In this document: positions 22,350-31,032 of the stretch, piece by piece
Layout of the letters: each line of letters begins with the position of its first letter
How positions within the stretch are numbered: the first letter of the stretch is position 1
From: Patescibacteria group bacterium UBA7522
GTDB taxonomy: Bacteria; Patescibacteriota; CPR2; UBA1875
Assembly: GCA_002476865.1 (NCBI GenBank)
Contig: DLNA01000003.1
Coordinates: 1 to 37,143 of the forward strand
Length of the DNA: 37,143 nt
Reading direction: 5' to 3'
Translations under genes and position numbers: made by a program
Notes under the pieces: generated by a model
What the model saw: the letters and a program-made list of their open reading frames with translations, nothing else
Database searches by the model: none
What the model was told of the DNA's origin: nothing

Positions 22350-24102
22350 TAAAGATATCCGCCGGACTGAATTTTATATAGATTCGCATAGATTCCATTC
22401 TTTTTTTAATTAAATCACTGTGCTTCCCCGTCTCTACTATTTTACCCTTATCCATGACGACTATCAAATCAGCTCGCATTACCGTTGAAAGCCGATGAGC
22501 AATAATTAATGTTGTTCGACCTTTCACCAGCGTCCAAAGAGCATCTTGAATCTTTTGTTCGCTTTCAGAATCTAATGATGATGTGGCCTCATCTAAAACC
22601 AGAATGGGTGGATTTTTAAGAAAAGCCCTGGCGATATTAATTCTTTGTTGCTCGCCACCAGAAAGCTTGACGCCCCTTTCCCCAACCACCGTATCATATT
22701 TTTTGGGTAACTTTTCTACAAATTCATGTGCGTTAGCAGCTTTAGAGGCGATTAGGATGTTTTTCTTGGGAACCGCCCTTCCGCCATATTTAATATTATT
22801 TTCTGCTGTATCATTGAATAAAATTGAGTCCTGCATTACAACTCCAATATTTTCTCTTAAAGATTTTTGCGTAACTTTAGTAATATCTTGATTATCAATT
22901 AAAATAGATCCTTTTTGAATATCATAAAATCTTAAGAGTAGCTTAATTAAGGTGCTCTTGCCAACTCCGGATTTCCCCACAAATGCTATCGTTTGCCCGG
23001 CTGGAATGTCGAGCGTAAAACCGCTAACTACTTTTTTCTGCTTTTTATCTTCGTAACGAAAAGAAACATCCCTAAAAGAGATGGAGCCCTGTCTTATCTG
23101 TAATTTTTTGGCGTTTGGTGCATCTTTTATCTCCGGTTCGGTGTCTAAAAGCTCAAAAACACGACGAACGCTTCTCATGTCTCTCACCACTCGATCAAAA
23201 ATCCAGGTAAGAGACCATAGCGGCTGAATTGAACGGTTCGTATAAGTAGTAACCAATATAAGGTCTCCAAGAGTTATTTTATTAGTAATTGTCCAATAAG
23301 TACCAAGCCCCAATATTGAAATCTGAGCCAAATTTACAACCAAAAACCTTAATAAGTTCATTGAGATTCGCCTAACGGTATACAATAAGTCCAAAAAATT
23401 AACCCTAGAAACAATCCTCATAATTTTCCCTCTATGCTTTTCTTCTGTGGCGAATGATTTTATTGTACGTGCATTAATAATCGATTCTGTAAATGACCCA
23501 GAGAGCTTCTCGGAAGCGTTTCGATACTTGTCCTGAATTTTGATTAGGTTCTTTGTATGTTTTGTACTAATAAAGATAAATGCCGGAATAGAAACCAGCA
23601 ATATTAAACCAAAAACATAATTAGTTCTAAACAAAAAGACAGTCGCAACAATTATAAAGATAAACTGAGGCGCAACCTCCATAATTATAGACTCCATAAC
23701 GCTATTTAAGTCATTAATACCCTTATCAACTCTTTCTTTGATTTTCCCTGTTGAGTTCCTTTCAAAATAACCAAGAGATAGGTTGTGAAGATGTGTAAAA
23801 ACCTCTTGTGTTAGGATTTTTTTTGATTCAACCCACCATTTAACAACAGCATAGTACTCCCAAGAGTTACTGAGGTCTCGCGCAAAAATAACAGCAGTGT
23901 AAGCCAAGACGATATACCAGAAATTGCTGTTTATGGCACTTGATCCACCAGCCAAGGCATCATCAATAAGGTCGAAAAACTCCTTATAAACAAGGGGCTG
24001 GATTAAAGAAATTAAGGTTGTTAGTAGCGCCACGAAAATAGCCAGAAAGGTTAACTTTTTATTCTTTGAAGCTAATTTTGCGGCTCGCCAAAAATCTTTC
24101 AT
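22336..24102 (-). CDS. ABC exporter, fused membrane and ATPase domains
   Basis: A 588-residue half-transporter of the MsbA/MdlB/LmrA type that should work as a dimer to export lipid, peptide or drug substrates. A six-helix membrane domain covers about 1-310. The ATPase domain has Walker A GKSGVGKSTLIKLL near 374, Q-loop VMQDSILF, signature LSGGEQQRINIARAF near 477, Walker B ILVLDEATSSLDSES and switch IIAHRLSTV. AAGGA sits 5 nt before the ATG. The substrate cannot be deduced. It lies between recR (48 nt) and cysS (overlap). Confidence 0.93.
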   Translation of the reverse strand: MKDFWRAAKLASKNKKLTFLAIFVALLTTLISLIQPLVYKEFFDLIDDALAGGSSAINSNFWYIVLAYTAVIFARDLSNSWEYYAVVKWWVESKKILTQEVFTHLHNLSLGYFERNSTGKIKERVDKGINDLNSVMESIIMEVAPQFIFIIVATVFLFRTNYVFGLILLVSIPAFIFISTKHTKNLIKIQDKYRNASEKLSGSFTESIINARTIKSFATEEKHRGKIMRIVSRVNFLDLLYTVRRISMNLLRFLVVNLAQISILGLGTYWTITNKITLGDLILVTTYTNRSIQPLWSLTWIFDRVVRDMRSVRRVFELLDTEPEIKDAPNAKKLQIRQGSISFRDVSFRYEDKKQKKVVSGFTLDIPAGQTIAFVGKSGVGKSTLIKLLLRFYDIQKGSILIDNQDITKVTQKSLRENIGVVMQDSILFNDTAENNIKYGGRAVPKKNILIASKAANAHEFVEKLPKKYDTVVGERGVKLSGGEQQRINIARAFLKNPPILVLDEATSSLDSESEQKIQDALWTLVKGRTTLIIAHRLSTVMRADLIVVMDKGKIVETGKHSDLIKKRMESMRIYIKFSPADIFNENI

Positions 24103-24150
24103 AAAAATCCTTATGATATTTTAGTTTTATTTGACTTAAAAATAAACTAT

Positions 24151-24750
24151 TTAATAATTTTCTCGACCTTCAAGGGCTCTGGAGAGGGTTACTTCATCTG
24201 CATATTCAATATCTGAACCAACGGGAAGGCCTCGAGCAATCCTGGTAACCTTAACATTAAGGGGTTCTAGAAGTTTTTGAAGATACATCGCCGTCGCCTC
24301 TCCCTCAACGTTTATATTTGTTGCCAAAATAATCTCCTTAACACTGCTGCTATGAAGTCGATCTAGGAGCTGTTTTATATAAAGATCATCCGGACCGATG
24401 CCCTCGACCGGTGAAATTACTCCGTGTAGTACATGGTAAACGCCATCAAACTTACCAGTTTTTTCAAATGCAATAATGTCTAACGGCTCTTCGAGAACCA
24501 TAATTGTAGTATGGTCACGTCTTGGATCGCCACAAACCGGGCAAGGATTACTTTCGGCCAGATTTGAACATTCGGAACAAATCTGAATATTTTCCTTTAG
24601 ATCCAAGACAGCTTTGCCCAAAGATTCGGTCCTCTCTTTTGATCCCCTCAGCAAATAAAAAGTAAGTCGTTGTGCCGACTTCGGTCCTATCCCGGGCAAA
24701 CGACCGAATTCATCGATTAATTTTTGAACTGATTTTGGAATAAGCCTCAT
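24151..24750 (-). CDS. recR: Recombination protein RecR
   Basis: Partner of RecO/RecF in loading RecA at gaps. The 199-residue protein has the helix-hairpin-helix GRLPGIGPKSAQR, the C4 zinc site CSECSNLAES...CPVC near 57-72, the Toprim core (TIMVLEEPLDIIAFEKTG, GEATAMYL) and a C-terminal Walker B-like region (GLPVGSDIEYADEVTL). The length is standard. No ribosome binding site is seen before its ATG, which lies 12 nt after a perfect hairpin. It normally follows ebfC directly; here a four-helix-bundle gene lies in between. Confidence 0.97.
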   Translation of the reverse strand: MRLIPKSVQKLIDEFGRLPGIGPKSAQRLTFYLLRGSKERTESLGKAVLDLKENIQICSECSNLAESNPCPVCGDPRRDHTTIMVLEEPLDIIAFEKTGKFDGVYHVLHGVISPVEGIGPDDLYIKQLLDRLHSSSVKEIILATNINVEGEATAMYLQKLLEPLNVKVTRIARGLPVGSDIEYADEVTLSRALEGRENY

Positions 24751-24762
24751 AAATCATTTACC

Positions 24763-24783
24763 ATGGACCAACTAATGGTCCAT
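24763..24783. repeat. Perfect inverted repeat around the stop of the four-helix-bundle gene
   Basis: ATGGACCA (24763-24770) and TGGTCCAT (24776-24783) form an 8-bp stem with a 5-nt loop that contains the TAG stop codon. A related GACCAGGGACCA run lies just upstream of the same gene near 25143-25154, so GGACCA motifs flank the gene on both sides. Confidence 0.6.
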
Positions 24784-25131
24784 CCTCTCTATTGTGGTAT
24801 ACAGCATTTTGGCACACTCTTCCGCTAATCCATATAGCTCCTCAAATTCCATCTCACTTATCAGCTCTTCATCCTTTGAGAATTCAATAAAGTACTTTAG
24901 TTCCTGTAGCGAGCCGTATGACGCTAGAAGAAATTGTCGGTAATGTTTAGTACCTTTTCTTGCAAAACCCTCTATTATATTCACGGGCACCGAGACCGCC
25001 GCCCGTCTCATCTGAGACACTAGCCCGTAAAGCTCTTCTTTAGGATACGACTTAGTAGCCCTATATACGTCATGCGCAAGTTTGTCCGATTTCACCACTA
25101 TGGGATTCTGCGAATGTTTTATATCTCTCAT
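24772..25131 (-). CDS. Four-helix-bundle protein of the 23S rRNA intervening-sequence (S23) family
   Basis: A 119-residue protein with the family's features: LAHDVYRATKSYPKEELYG, SQMRRAAVSVPVNIIEGFAR and QFLLASYGSLQELKYFIEF. Relatives occur inside 23S rRNA insertions, as stand-alone genes in many environmental bacteria, and as accessory proteins of diversity-generating retroelements. No reverse transcriptase or variable repeat is present here, and no rRNA. The molecular role is unknown. The gene interrupts the usual ebfC-recR pair and is flanked by GGACCA motifs, which suggests it was inserted as a unit. No ribosome binding site is obvious before the ATG. Confidence 0.88.
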   Translation of the reverse strand: MRDIKHSQNPIVVKSDKLAHDVYRATKSYPKEELYGLVSQMRRAAVSVPVNIIEGFARKGTKHYRQFLLASYGSLQELKYFIEFSKDEELISEMEFEELYGLAEECAKMLYTTIERMDH

Positions 25132-25171
25132 ATTTTATATTGGTCCCTGGTCGGTGAGCTTTGAGATTTGT

Positions 25172-25453
25172 CTACAGCCCAAAACCGCCAAGACCGCCCA
25201 TATCTTTCATCATTTCGGCAGCAATTTTTTGAGATTTCTCGATAGCCGAAGATACGGCTATTTTTATATCTGACTCAATGTTGTCTAGATTTTCTTTATC
25301 AATTTCAACGCTTTGAATCTTTTGCTCGCCGTTCATTATAATTTTAACGGCTCCGCTTTCGCCTTCAACCGTTTGACTTTTCAATTTCTTTTGAATCTCT
25401 CTTGCTTTTTTTACTAAATCATAGTTTTCTTTGGCTTTACCAAACATTGACAT
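25172..25453 (-). CDS. ebfC: Nucleoid-associated protein, YbaB/EbfC family
   Basis: A small DNA-binding protein, usually encoded with dnaX and recR. About 93 residues: a helical N-terminus (MFGKAKENYDLVKKAREIQK), a beta segment (GAVKIIMNGEQKIQSVEID) and a C-terminal helix with KIAAEMMKDMGGLGGFGL. I placed the start at the ATG at 25451-25453, directly after GCGAGGAGATT; a longer ATG at 25471 would contain that ribosome binding site, and an ATG two codons later is also possible. Followed by the inserted four-helix-bundle gene and recR. Confidence 0.93.
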   Translation of the reverse strand: MSMFGKAKENYDLVKKAREIQKKLKSQTVEGESGAVKIIMNGEQKIQSVEIDKENLDNIESDIKIAVSSAIEKSQKIAAEMMKDMGGLGGFGL

Positions 25454-25501
25454 AATCTCCTCGCTTTCCATTAAAATTTAAAAAATTAGAATCAAATCGC
25501 C

Positions 25502-25531
25502 AGTATATTTTAACCCAAACTTTTATGTCGG
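25502..25531 (-). promoter_or_regulatory. Possible ebfC promoter
   Basis: CCGACA (25526-25531), an 18-nt spacer and TATACT (25502-25507) lie in the gap before ebfC, just beyond the end of the glycosylation cluster. A TAAAAT box overlaps the site. No terminator was seen between the cluster and this site. Confidence 0.4.
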
Positions 25532-25532
25532 T

Positions 25533-27047
25533 CTATGGCAATTGAGAGTCGGCTTTTGTATAAAGAGTCGCTTGAAGCCCAGCGCTATCAAAATAGATTG
25601 CCGAGTCATAATCGTCCCAAATTTTATTGTCCCAATATCCTTTGCCGGACTTGCCTATTAGCCAAACCCTTTCATGTTGAGACACTTGAGATTCGTTTAG
25701 AATATATTTTTCTTGTTGATCGTAATAAAGCGAAGTTTCTCCATAGCCATCAACTGGTTCTGACATAAAGTACAAATCCCCGTAACCGAGATAGTAGGAT
25801 CCATCTAGGTGAGTGTAAAGTTCTCCAGAGACCAAAAGGTCGCCTTCTTGAGATTGTGTTTTTACTGTTTTTGTGAGGGCTTTCATCTGGTGATTAACAT
25901 CTTTGTGCATATAGTAATTTCCGTATAAAAGAATCCCAACCGCAAAAAAAGCAAAGCCGTATTTAACTTTTTTATTCTTGATTATCGATATTGTTACGCC
26001 CCAAATCGCAAAAATCGCAACCGCAGAAAAAGGAAAGTACCGATCTTGATAAATAGGAGTTGCCAACTTAGAGGCGATATAAACCATAACCATCGGTAAA
26101 AAGCCGAAAAGATATAGGGATGCTGCGACTTTTCGTTTACTTTTTTCTTTAAAAATATAGACGCCACCAAAAATCGCAATCAATACCAATAATGTCCAGA
26201 CAATCACGCCAATAATTTTATTTTGATCGTAGAGCTTATCTAGATGAGAATACAAAAAAAACTGAAGGACATTGTTGGGGATGGTTCTAAAAGTAATCCA
26301 TTCCGGTTTTATCCAATAACTATCAGAGACCCTTGTTACTTGGCTATAAGCAACAGAAAACCAGGGTAAATAGCCAACAAGTAGCGCAACATTAGCAAGC
26401 CACCATTTATAATTAAACAAACCTTCTTTTGTTTTTATGGCGCTTAACCATCTAAAGTTCCAAAATCCTTTTGTAAAAAAACTAAAAATTACCCAATGTG
26501 AAATAATTACAAAAAAGGCATAGTACTGGGTATACATTGCAGCCAACATCGAAGGCACATATAAGAATAAAAGTTTATAGTTTTTTTCTTTTATGATCTT
26601 TACTAGATAGTAAGTAGCCAGGGTTGTAAAAAAAGCCACCACACCATACATCCTTGCCTCTTGGCCAAAACGAACCATAAACGGAGAGAGGGCCGTAAAG
26701 AGTGATGCCCAAAAAGCCGCTTTTTCACTCCAAACCTCTTTAATAATCTTAAAAACAAAGTAAACGATACCCAGAGAAAAGATTAAAGACAAAAATCTTA
26801 TTGAAAACTCTGAAGATCCAAAAATTATCGTCCATGGCTTAGCCATCAAATAATAACCCGGGGGATGAACATCCCGCGCTGTTCTTTCTAGGATTCCCAG
26901 AATATCATATTTGAGTAACCACATTGTGTAGCCCTCGTCGTGCCAAATAGATGAGGATGTTATTTTGTAAAGGCGCAACACAAAACCAATTATCAGTGGC
27001 CAAAACCAAAGATTTTTAAGCGTAAATTTTTTAATTTTCGAATTCAT
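25533..27047 (-). CDS. GT-C membrane glycosyltransferase (ArnT/PMT-like, GT39 type)
   Basis: A roughly 504-residue polytopic protein with a dozen or so hydrophobic segments. The first outer loop carries the catalytic acidic pair in SIWHDEGYTMWLL, and ARDVHPPGYYLMAKPW and FGQEARMYG are GT39 hallmarks. Such enzymes move a sugar from a polyprenyl-phosphate donor onto lipid or protein outside the membrane. The C-terminal part (about 390-504) is soluble. I chose the ATG at 27045-27047 with AAGGA about 9 nt upstream; a GTG six codons earlier is possible. It overlaps the preceding GT-C gene by 17 nt and ends the glycosylation cluster. Confidence 0.85.
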   Translation of the reverse strand: MNSKIKKFTLKNLWFWPLIIGFVLRLYKITSSSIWHDEGYTMWLLKYDILGILERTARDVHPPGYYLMAKPWTIIFGSSEFSIRFLSLIFSLGIVYFVFKIIKEVWSEKAAFWASLFTALSPFMVRFGQEARMYGVVAFFTTLATYYLVKIIKEKNYKLLFLYVPSMLAAMYTQYYAFFVIISHWVIFSFFTKGFWNFRWLSAIKTKEGLFNYKWWLANVALLVGYLPWFSVAYSQVTRVSDSYWIKPEWITFRTIPNNVLQFFLYSHLDKLYDQNKIIGVIVWTLLVLIAIFGGVYIFKEKSKRKVAASLYLFGFLPMVMVYIASKLATPIYQDRYFPFSAVAIFAIWGVTISIIKNKKVKYGFAFFAVGILLYGNYYMHKDVNHQMKALTKTVKTQSQEGDLLVSGELYTHLDGSYYLGYGDLYFMSEPVDGYGETSLYYDQQEKYILNESQVSQHERVWLIGKSGKGYWDNKIWDDYDSAIYFDSAGLQATLYTKADSQLP

Positions 27048-28569
27048 AATAAAGAGTCCTTCCACCTAGGTCCGATTTAACCGGGCTAAAATTAAACCAA
27101 TAGCCCTTCTCTAAAAGAGCCCGAATAGCAGAATCATACCAGCCAGCTGTAATGTAAATCTTGTACTTTCCTTCTGGTAAAACAAAATTTTCACTTATTT
27201 CGTAGGTCTCGAATTGGGTAATTTTAGGACGATTGCCGTGAGTTAAATACTGAACTGTTTTGAGGCCAAACTCACCTGCGATTACCAGGTTCTCTCTATC
27301 TGATGGCGAATTTCTTAAGTCCTGGCCCATTATATACATATCCTCGGCATATGCCTCCCTTGCCTCAACATAAACCGGAAAGTCAATAAAATATTTTTTA
27401 AATCCCAGAAAACTAGCGATCAAAAGCAATGACGAGACGACAACCAATGACACCTTTTTGTCTTTTATTTTTTCATATATCCAGCTGAATCCGAGTCCGA
27501 TCCAAATAAATATCACCGGGATTGCTCCAACTAACCTCAGGGCATGAGGTATTCCTTCGGCAGTTAAAATCATTGGTAAGCTCATCGCTCCAAGCCATGC
27601 AAAAAGCAGAAAATGTTCTATCTTCTTAAATTTTAAGGCGGAAAGCACAATTCCAATCCAGAAGATAGCTCCGGTCACAATATCTAACATCGGGCTTCCG
27701 CCCAAATTATGTCTGAAGTTTTTGTCTCCAGCGATGTTAAACATTTTTATTTCTTGAATTATGTTATCTAGGAGGGTTTTTATGGCACTTCCATTGTTTA
27801 GCTCTGGGTTAAAAATACTCGTTGAGGCCCTGCCAAAAATATCGGCCGGGACATGGACAAAGTGAATCAGCATCGGAATCATTACTATCGTAAAAGACGC
27901 TGCCGCCCAAAGAATATTTTTAATGTTCCTTTTAATAAATCCCTTTTCAAAGAAGATCGTCCAAAGCCAAAAGGATAAAAATATAAAAGGCAACATTCTA
28001 ATAGAAAGATAGGTGTAAAAACCAACCGCCAAGAAAACACCAAAGAGGGCGTAGTCACGCTTTTTCTTTTCACGAAACGCCTTAATGAAATAGTAAAAGA
28101 TAAGACATAAAACGAGTGGCAGCATTATGGCTCGAAAGCCATTTCTAGAGAATTGAATATGCCAAGCCGAAACAGCTAATGCGGCCGAAGAGAAAAGTGC
28201 TACTTTTTTGTTAAATAATTCCTTTGCCAAAAGATAAAGCGCCCAAACACCGCCCGTCCCGACTATAGCTGCCGCTATCCTTAAAGCAAGCGGTGTAAAA
28301 TACAAAGAATCTATATGAAATGCTTTACCGGCCCAAACAAATACTCCCTGTAAATAAAAAAACAGCGACTCTCTGGGTCCATTTGTGTCATAAACAACCC
28401 TATGATCGCCCTCCTCCATCATCCTGATAATATCAAGGCCGTTTGCTGCTTCGTCGGGGTAAAGACCAAAGGGGATTGAATCCAGTTTATAAAACCTTAA
28501 AAATGTTGCTGCAAATAATATCACCAAAAGAATCCAGTTGTTTTTTAAAAAATTTTTTAATTTTTGCAT
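27031..28569 (-). CDS. GT-C membrane glycosyltransferase (ArnT/PMT-like)
   Basis: A 512-residue polytopic protein. The first loop has the catalytic acidic pair in IPFGLYPDEAANGLDI, followed by GPRESLFFYLQ and HIQFSRNGFRA, typical of dolichyl-phosphate-mannose-protein mannosyltransferase-like proteins. Many membrane helices cover about 10-400, and the last 110 residues form a soluble domain. It should use a lipid-linked sugar on the outer side of the membrane; acceptor and sugar are unknown. It overlaps the 132-residue gene before it (13 nt) and the GT-C gene after it. Confidence 0.85.
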   Translation of the reverse strand: MQKLKNFLKNNWILLVILFAATFLRFYKLDSIPFGLYPDEAANGLDIIRMMEEGDHRVVYDTNGPRESLFFYLQGVFVWAGKAFHIDSLYFTPLALRIAAAIVGTGGVWALYLLAKELFNKKVALFSSAALAVSAWHIQFSRNGFRAIMLPLVLCLIFYYFIKAFREKKKRDYALFGVFLAVGFYTYLSIRMLPFIFLSFWLWTIFFEKGFIKRNIKNILWAAASFTIVMIPMLIHFVHVPADIFGRASTSIFNPELNNGSAIKTLLDNIIQEIKMFNIAGDKNFRHNLGGSPMLDIVTGAIFWIGIVLSALKFKKIEHFLLFAWLGAMSLPMILTAEGIPHALRLVGAIPVIFIWIGLGFSWIYEKIKDKKVSLVVVSSLLLIASFLGFKKYFIDFPVYVEAREAYAEDMYIMGQDLRNSPSDRENLVIAGEFGLKTVQYLTHGNRPKITQFETYEISENFVLPEGKYKIYITAGWYDSAIRALLEKGYWFNFSPVKSDLGGRTLYYEFEN

Positions 28570-28955
28570 TTTTCACACTCCACTTCGTAAATTATAAAAT
28601 TATTTATATTATTATCGTTGCCGGCAATGTATTTTTTAAAGTCGATAAAAATATCGGAAAGTTTTTCCTCAAACACCTTTGACTCCTTGACAGAAAGTAT
28701 TGAAAAATTTTTATCTTTTGGGATATCTTTGATATTATTCTCTGAAACACTTCTCATTCTCCACAAATCCGGGCAAACCCTAGATCCCAGATAATAGATT
28801 GACTCCTTTCCTGAAGCATAGTATTTTATCTCTTTTGCAAAACCGCAATACTTTGATTCTGCGAAAAATAAAATTAAAAATATTGCGGCAAGGATTGTTA
28901 AAAATGTGATTAAAAATCTAGGATTTAAGAGAGTGTTTTTAGGATTATTTTTTAT
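28557..28955 (-). CDS. 132-residue membrane-anchored protein with a probable ATA start
   Basis: An open frame of 132 codons between the GT2 and GT-C genes. No ATG, GTG or TTG occurs before residue 64, yet the upstream part encodes a clear membrane anchor (FLITFLTILAAIFLILFF, about 14-31) followed by an outer domain with KYCGFAKEI, SRVCPD and a C-terminal ECEKC. A start at ATA (28953-28955), 4 nt after AAGGGGG and overlapping the GT2 stop, fits best. A one-base slip or sequencing error in the nearby A6 run could instead fuse it to the GT2. It overlaps the next gene by 13 nt. Family unknown; the paired cysteines suggest a disulfide-bonded extracytoplasmic domain. Confidence 0.6.
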   Translation of the reverse strand: MKNNPKNTLLNPRFLITFLTILAAIFLILFFAESKYCGFAKEIKYYASGKESIYYLGSRVCPDLWRMRSVSENNIKDIPKDKNFSILSVKESKVFEEKLSDIFIDFKKYIAGNDNNINNFIIYEVECEKCKN

Positions 28956-29769
28956 ATCGCCCCCTTATCATGTGCCCGTATATCTGAAATATTTCTTTAA
29001 ATGTGTTTAGCGCATCTTTAAGACCAATATTTGACTCCGCAGCATCATCGAACCAATCAATCGGAACCTCAACGACCTTTAATTTAAACTTTTTAGCTAT
29101 TACAAAAAGCTCTGTATCAAACCCAAATCCGTCTAGTTGTATTCGCGGGAAAATAATATCAGAGGCATCTTTAGTAAACAGCTTAAACCCACAACGCTGA
29201 TCCGTAAAACTTTGACCAAGCAGAACAGTAAAAACAAGATTACCGCCCCGGGACACCAACTGCCTAAGTCGCCCCTGCTTAACGGTCGCCGTATATCTTT
29301 TTGCGTGGCCAAAAATTATGACATCTAATACGTCCTTAATTCCGCCCAAAACCGCCTTAAACCAATTATTTTGACCCTCAACAACCTTTGATGAATATCT
29401 TGTACCGATAATGATGTCGTACTTTTCTGTGTAAGGTAATAGCTTGTCTATCTCCTTAAAGCTGGTAGAATTATCGGCGTCCATAAAAAGCTCCAGGTCA
29501 GAGTCGGCGGCCATCATTCCCATCTTAACCGCTCTCCCCTTTCCTATACCCTTTAAATCTTTTGGTGTATCTATCCTTTTATATTTTGAAAGCTCTCTTC
29601 CTAATTGATCAGCAACTTCGGGCGATTTATCGGTTGATCTGTCATTTACAAAAATAACATCCACCTCATAATTTATTTTTGGCGAATGTTCTTTTATATC
29701 TTTAAACGTTTCTGATAGCTTTTCTTCTTGATTCTTACAAGGAATAATAACCGATAACTTTTTGTCCAT
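28945..29769 (-). CDS. GT2 family polyprenyl-phosphate sugar synthase-like (ALG5/DPM1-like)
   Basis: A 274-residue GT-A fold enzyme that should transfer a sugar from a nucleotide donor to polyprenyl phosphate at the cytoplasmic face. Motifs: SVIIPCKNQEEKLSETF, VNDRSTDKS, the metal-binding ELFMDADNS, TDQRCGFKLFTKDASD and GFDTELFVIAKKFKLKVVEV. It resembles eukaryotic ALG5 (dolichyl-phosphate glucose synthase). No membrane helices follow the catalytic domain. TAGGGGG lies 4-5 nt before the ATG. As the only GT2 in the cluster, it is the probable donor maker for the three GT-C proteins, with GtrA as flippase. Confidence 0.88.
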   Translation of the reverse strand: MDKKLSVIIPCKNQEEKLSETFKDIKEHSPKINYEVDVIFVNDRSTDKSPEVADQLGRELSKYKRIDTPKDLKGIGKGRAVKMGMMAADSDLELFMDADNSTSFKEIDKLLPYTEKYDIIIGTRYSSKVVEGQNNWFKAVLGGIKDVLDVIIFGHAKRYTATVKQGRLRQLVSRGGNLVFTVLLGQSFTDQRCGFKLFTKDASDIIFPRIQLDGFGFDTELFVIAKKFKLKVVEVPIDWFDDAAESNIGLKDALNTFKEIFQIYGHMIRGRYKK

Positions 29770-29787
29770 TTTTCCCCCTAAAGTTAG

Positions 29788-31032
29788 TTACTTAATAGGT
29801 ATAGGTGATGTTTCTGAAAATTCCGCCTGGACGGACTTGGAGTATCGATAGGCAACAAAATACCTGTCAAAATTATACAACATTGAAAGAGAAAAGAAAA
29901 CCGCCACCAATCCAATCGCAAAAAATTTTGCCTTTTTGTCGATCGGAAAAGTTTCAAACCACTTGGTTAGAACAAGCTCTATTATTAACGCCGAAAAAGT
30001 ATAAACAACCGGCAACATGCCCAAAAGATCAATTCCGGAGAGCGGCGACCTTAAGGCCGCATAGAAGCTGTAAATCAAAAACCAAACAACCAGAAAAAAA
30101 TACTTTCGCCTAGAAAGAGAGAGAATAGCAAAAACAAGACCAGCTACGCTTGTAACAAAGATGAGGGGATCCAAGAGCGGTTCGTGACCAACGTTTAGAA
30201 AATTTTCCCCTGAACTCTTTAAAAAAAGTAACCCAGGTATCTGGCTAATATTAATGGCTAAATCCTCAAGTGAGAATTTAAAATTATAATAGGATAGGTA
30301 GCTAGCAGATCCCAAAGAAAAAGAGACGATATAAGGAGCGATTACGGCAAAAAATCCGACTGTAGCAACAATAAGCTCATCTCTGTACCCAGTAATAAAT
30401 TTCTTGTTTCTTCTGAAGAAGTAGAAACCTGCCGCCAGAAAAATAAAAGGGGCGAGTAAAAAGGAGGGGCTCGTATAAAAACCGAGACCAGCGATAACGC
30501 CAGAGAGTCCAAAAAGCCAAACGCTTTTGGTTCTATAAGCATTTGTTAGGGCGATAAGAAGCGAGACCAGAACGAGCGGTAATAAAACTTCTGGAATAAT
30601 CAATCTTGAGGCAGAGACATGAAAGGCAGAAAAAGAAAACAAAAGAGCCATAAAGATCGCGATCTTTCTTGAAAACCATTTATAAATGAACACATAGGAT
30701 AGTAATACTGTTAGACCTCCTATTAGGGCCGAAAGATATCTTAAGCTTAAGACCGAGAGGCCAAAAATTTTACTCCAAAGATAAGACAAATAAATATAAG
30801 CGGCATTATAGTAACCGCCCTCTAGCCACATGCTATCTTTTTTAAGATCTTTTATTGCCCTAACTGTTTCGATTTCTTTTTGAGATAATCCGTTCGGTAT
30901 AACACGAATATTAAAAGTTCTTAAAAAGAAGGCAAATAAAAAAATACCCAACGTTATTAAAAGAATTTGATTATTCTTTAGGTATTCAATGGTTTTTTTT
31001 ATGACTGGCCTTAATAGTAAAGAAAGTTTCAT
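29788..31032 (-). CDS. GT-C-like membrane protein with an altered catalytic loop
   Basis: A 414-residue polytopic protein related to the two other GT-C proteins: FFLRTFNIRVIPNGLSQKEI aligns with FLRFYKLDSIPFGLYPDEAA of the gene at 27031-28569. The first acidic residue of the DE pair is replaced (QKE instead of PDE), and the C-terminal soluble domain is missing. It may be a degenerate, regulatory or differently specific member. About ten membrane helices are visible, with FHVSASRLIIPEVLLPL in the place of the family's QFSRNGFRA segment. It overlaps gtrA by an ATGA, so translation is likely coupled. Confidence 0.75.
   Translation of the reverse strand: MKLSLLLRPVIKKTIEYLKNNQILLITLGIFLFAFFLRTFNIRVIPNGLSQKEIETVRAIKDLKKDSMWLEGGYYNAAYIYLSYLWSKIFGLSVLSLRYLSALIGGLTVLLSYVFIYKWFSRKIAIFMALLFSFSAFHVSASRLIIPEVLLPLVLVSLLIALTNAYRTKSVWLFGLSGVIAGLGFYTSPSFLLAPFIFLAAGFYFFRRNKKFITGYRDELIVATVGFFAVIAPYIVSFSLGSASYLSYYNFKFSLEDLAINISQIPGLLFLKSSGENFLNVGHEPLLDPLIFVTSVAGLVFAILSLSRRKYFFLVVWFLIYSFYAALRSPLSGIDLLGMLPVVYTFSALIIELVLTKWFETFPIDKKAKFFAIGLVAVFFSLSMLYNFDRYFVAYRYSKSVQAEFSETSPIPIK

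Noticed and set aside
24772..25131. Diversity-generating retroelement signalled by the four-helix-bundle gene
   Set aside because: No reverse transcriptase, template repeat or variable repeat is present in the window.
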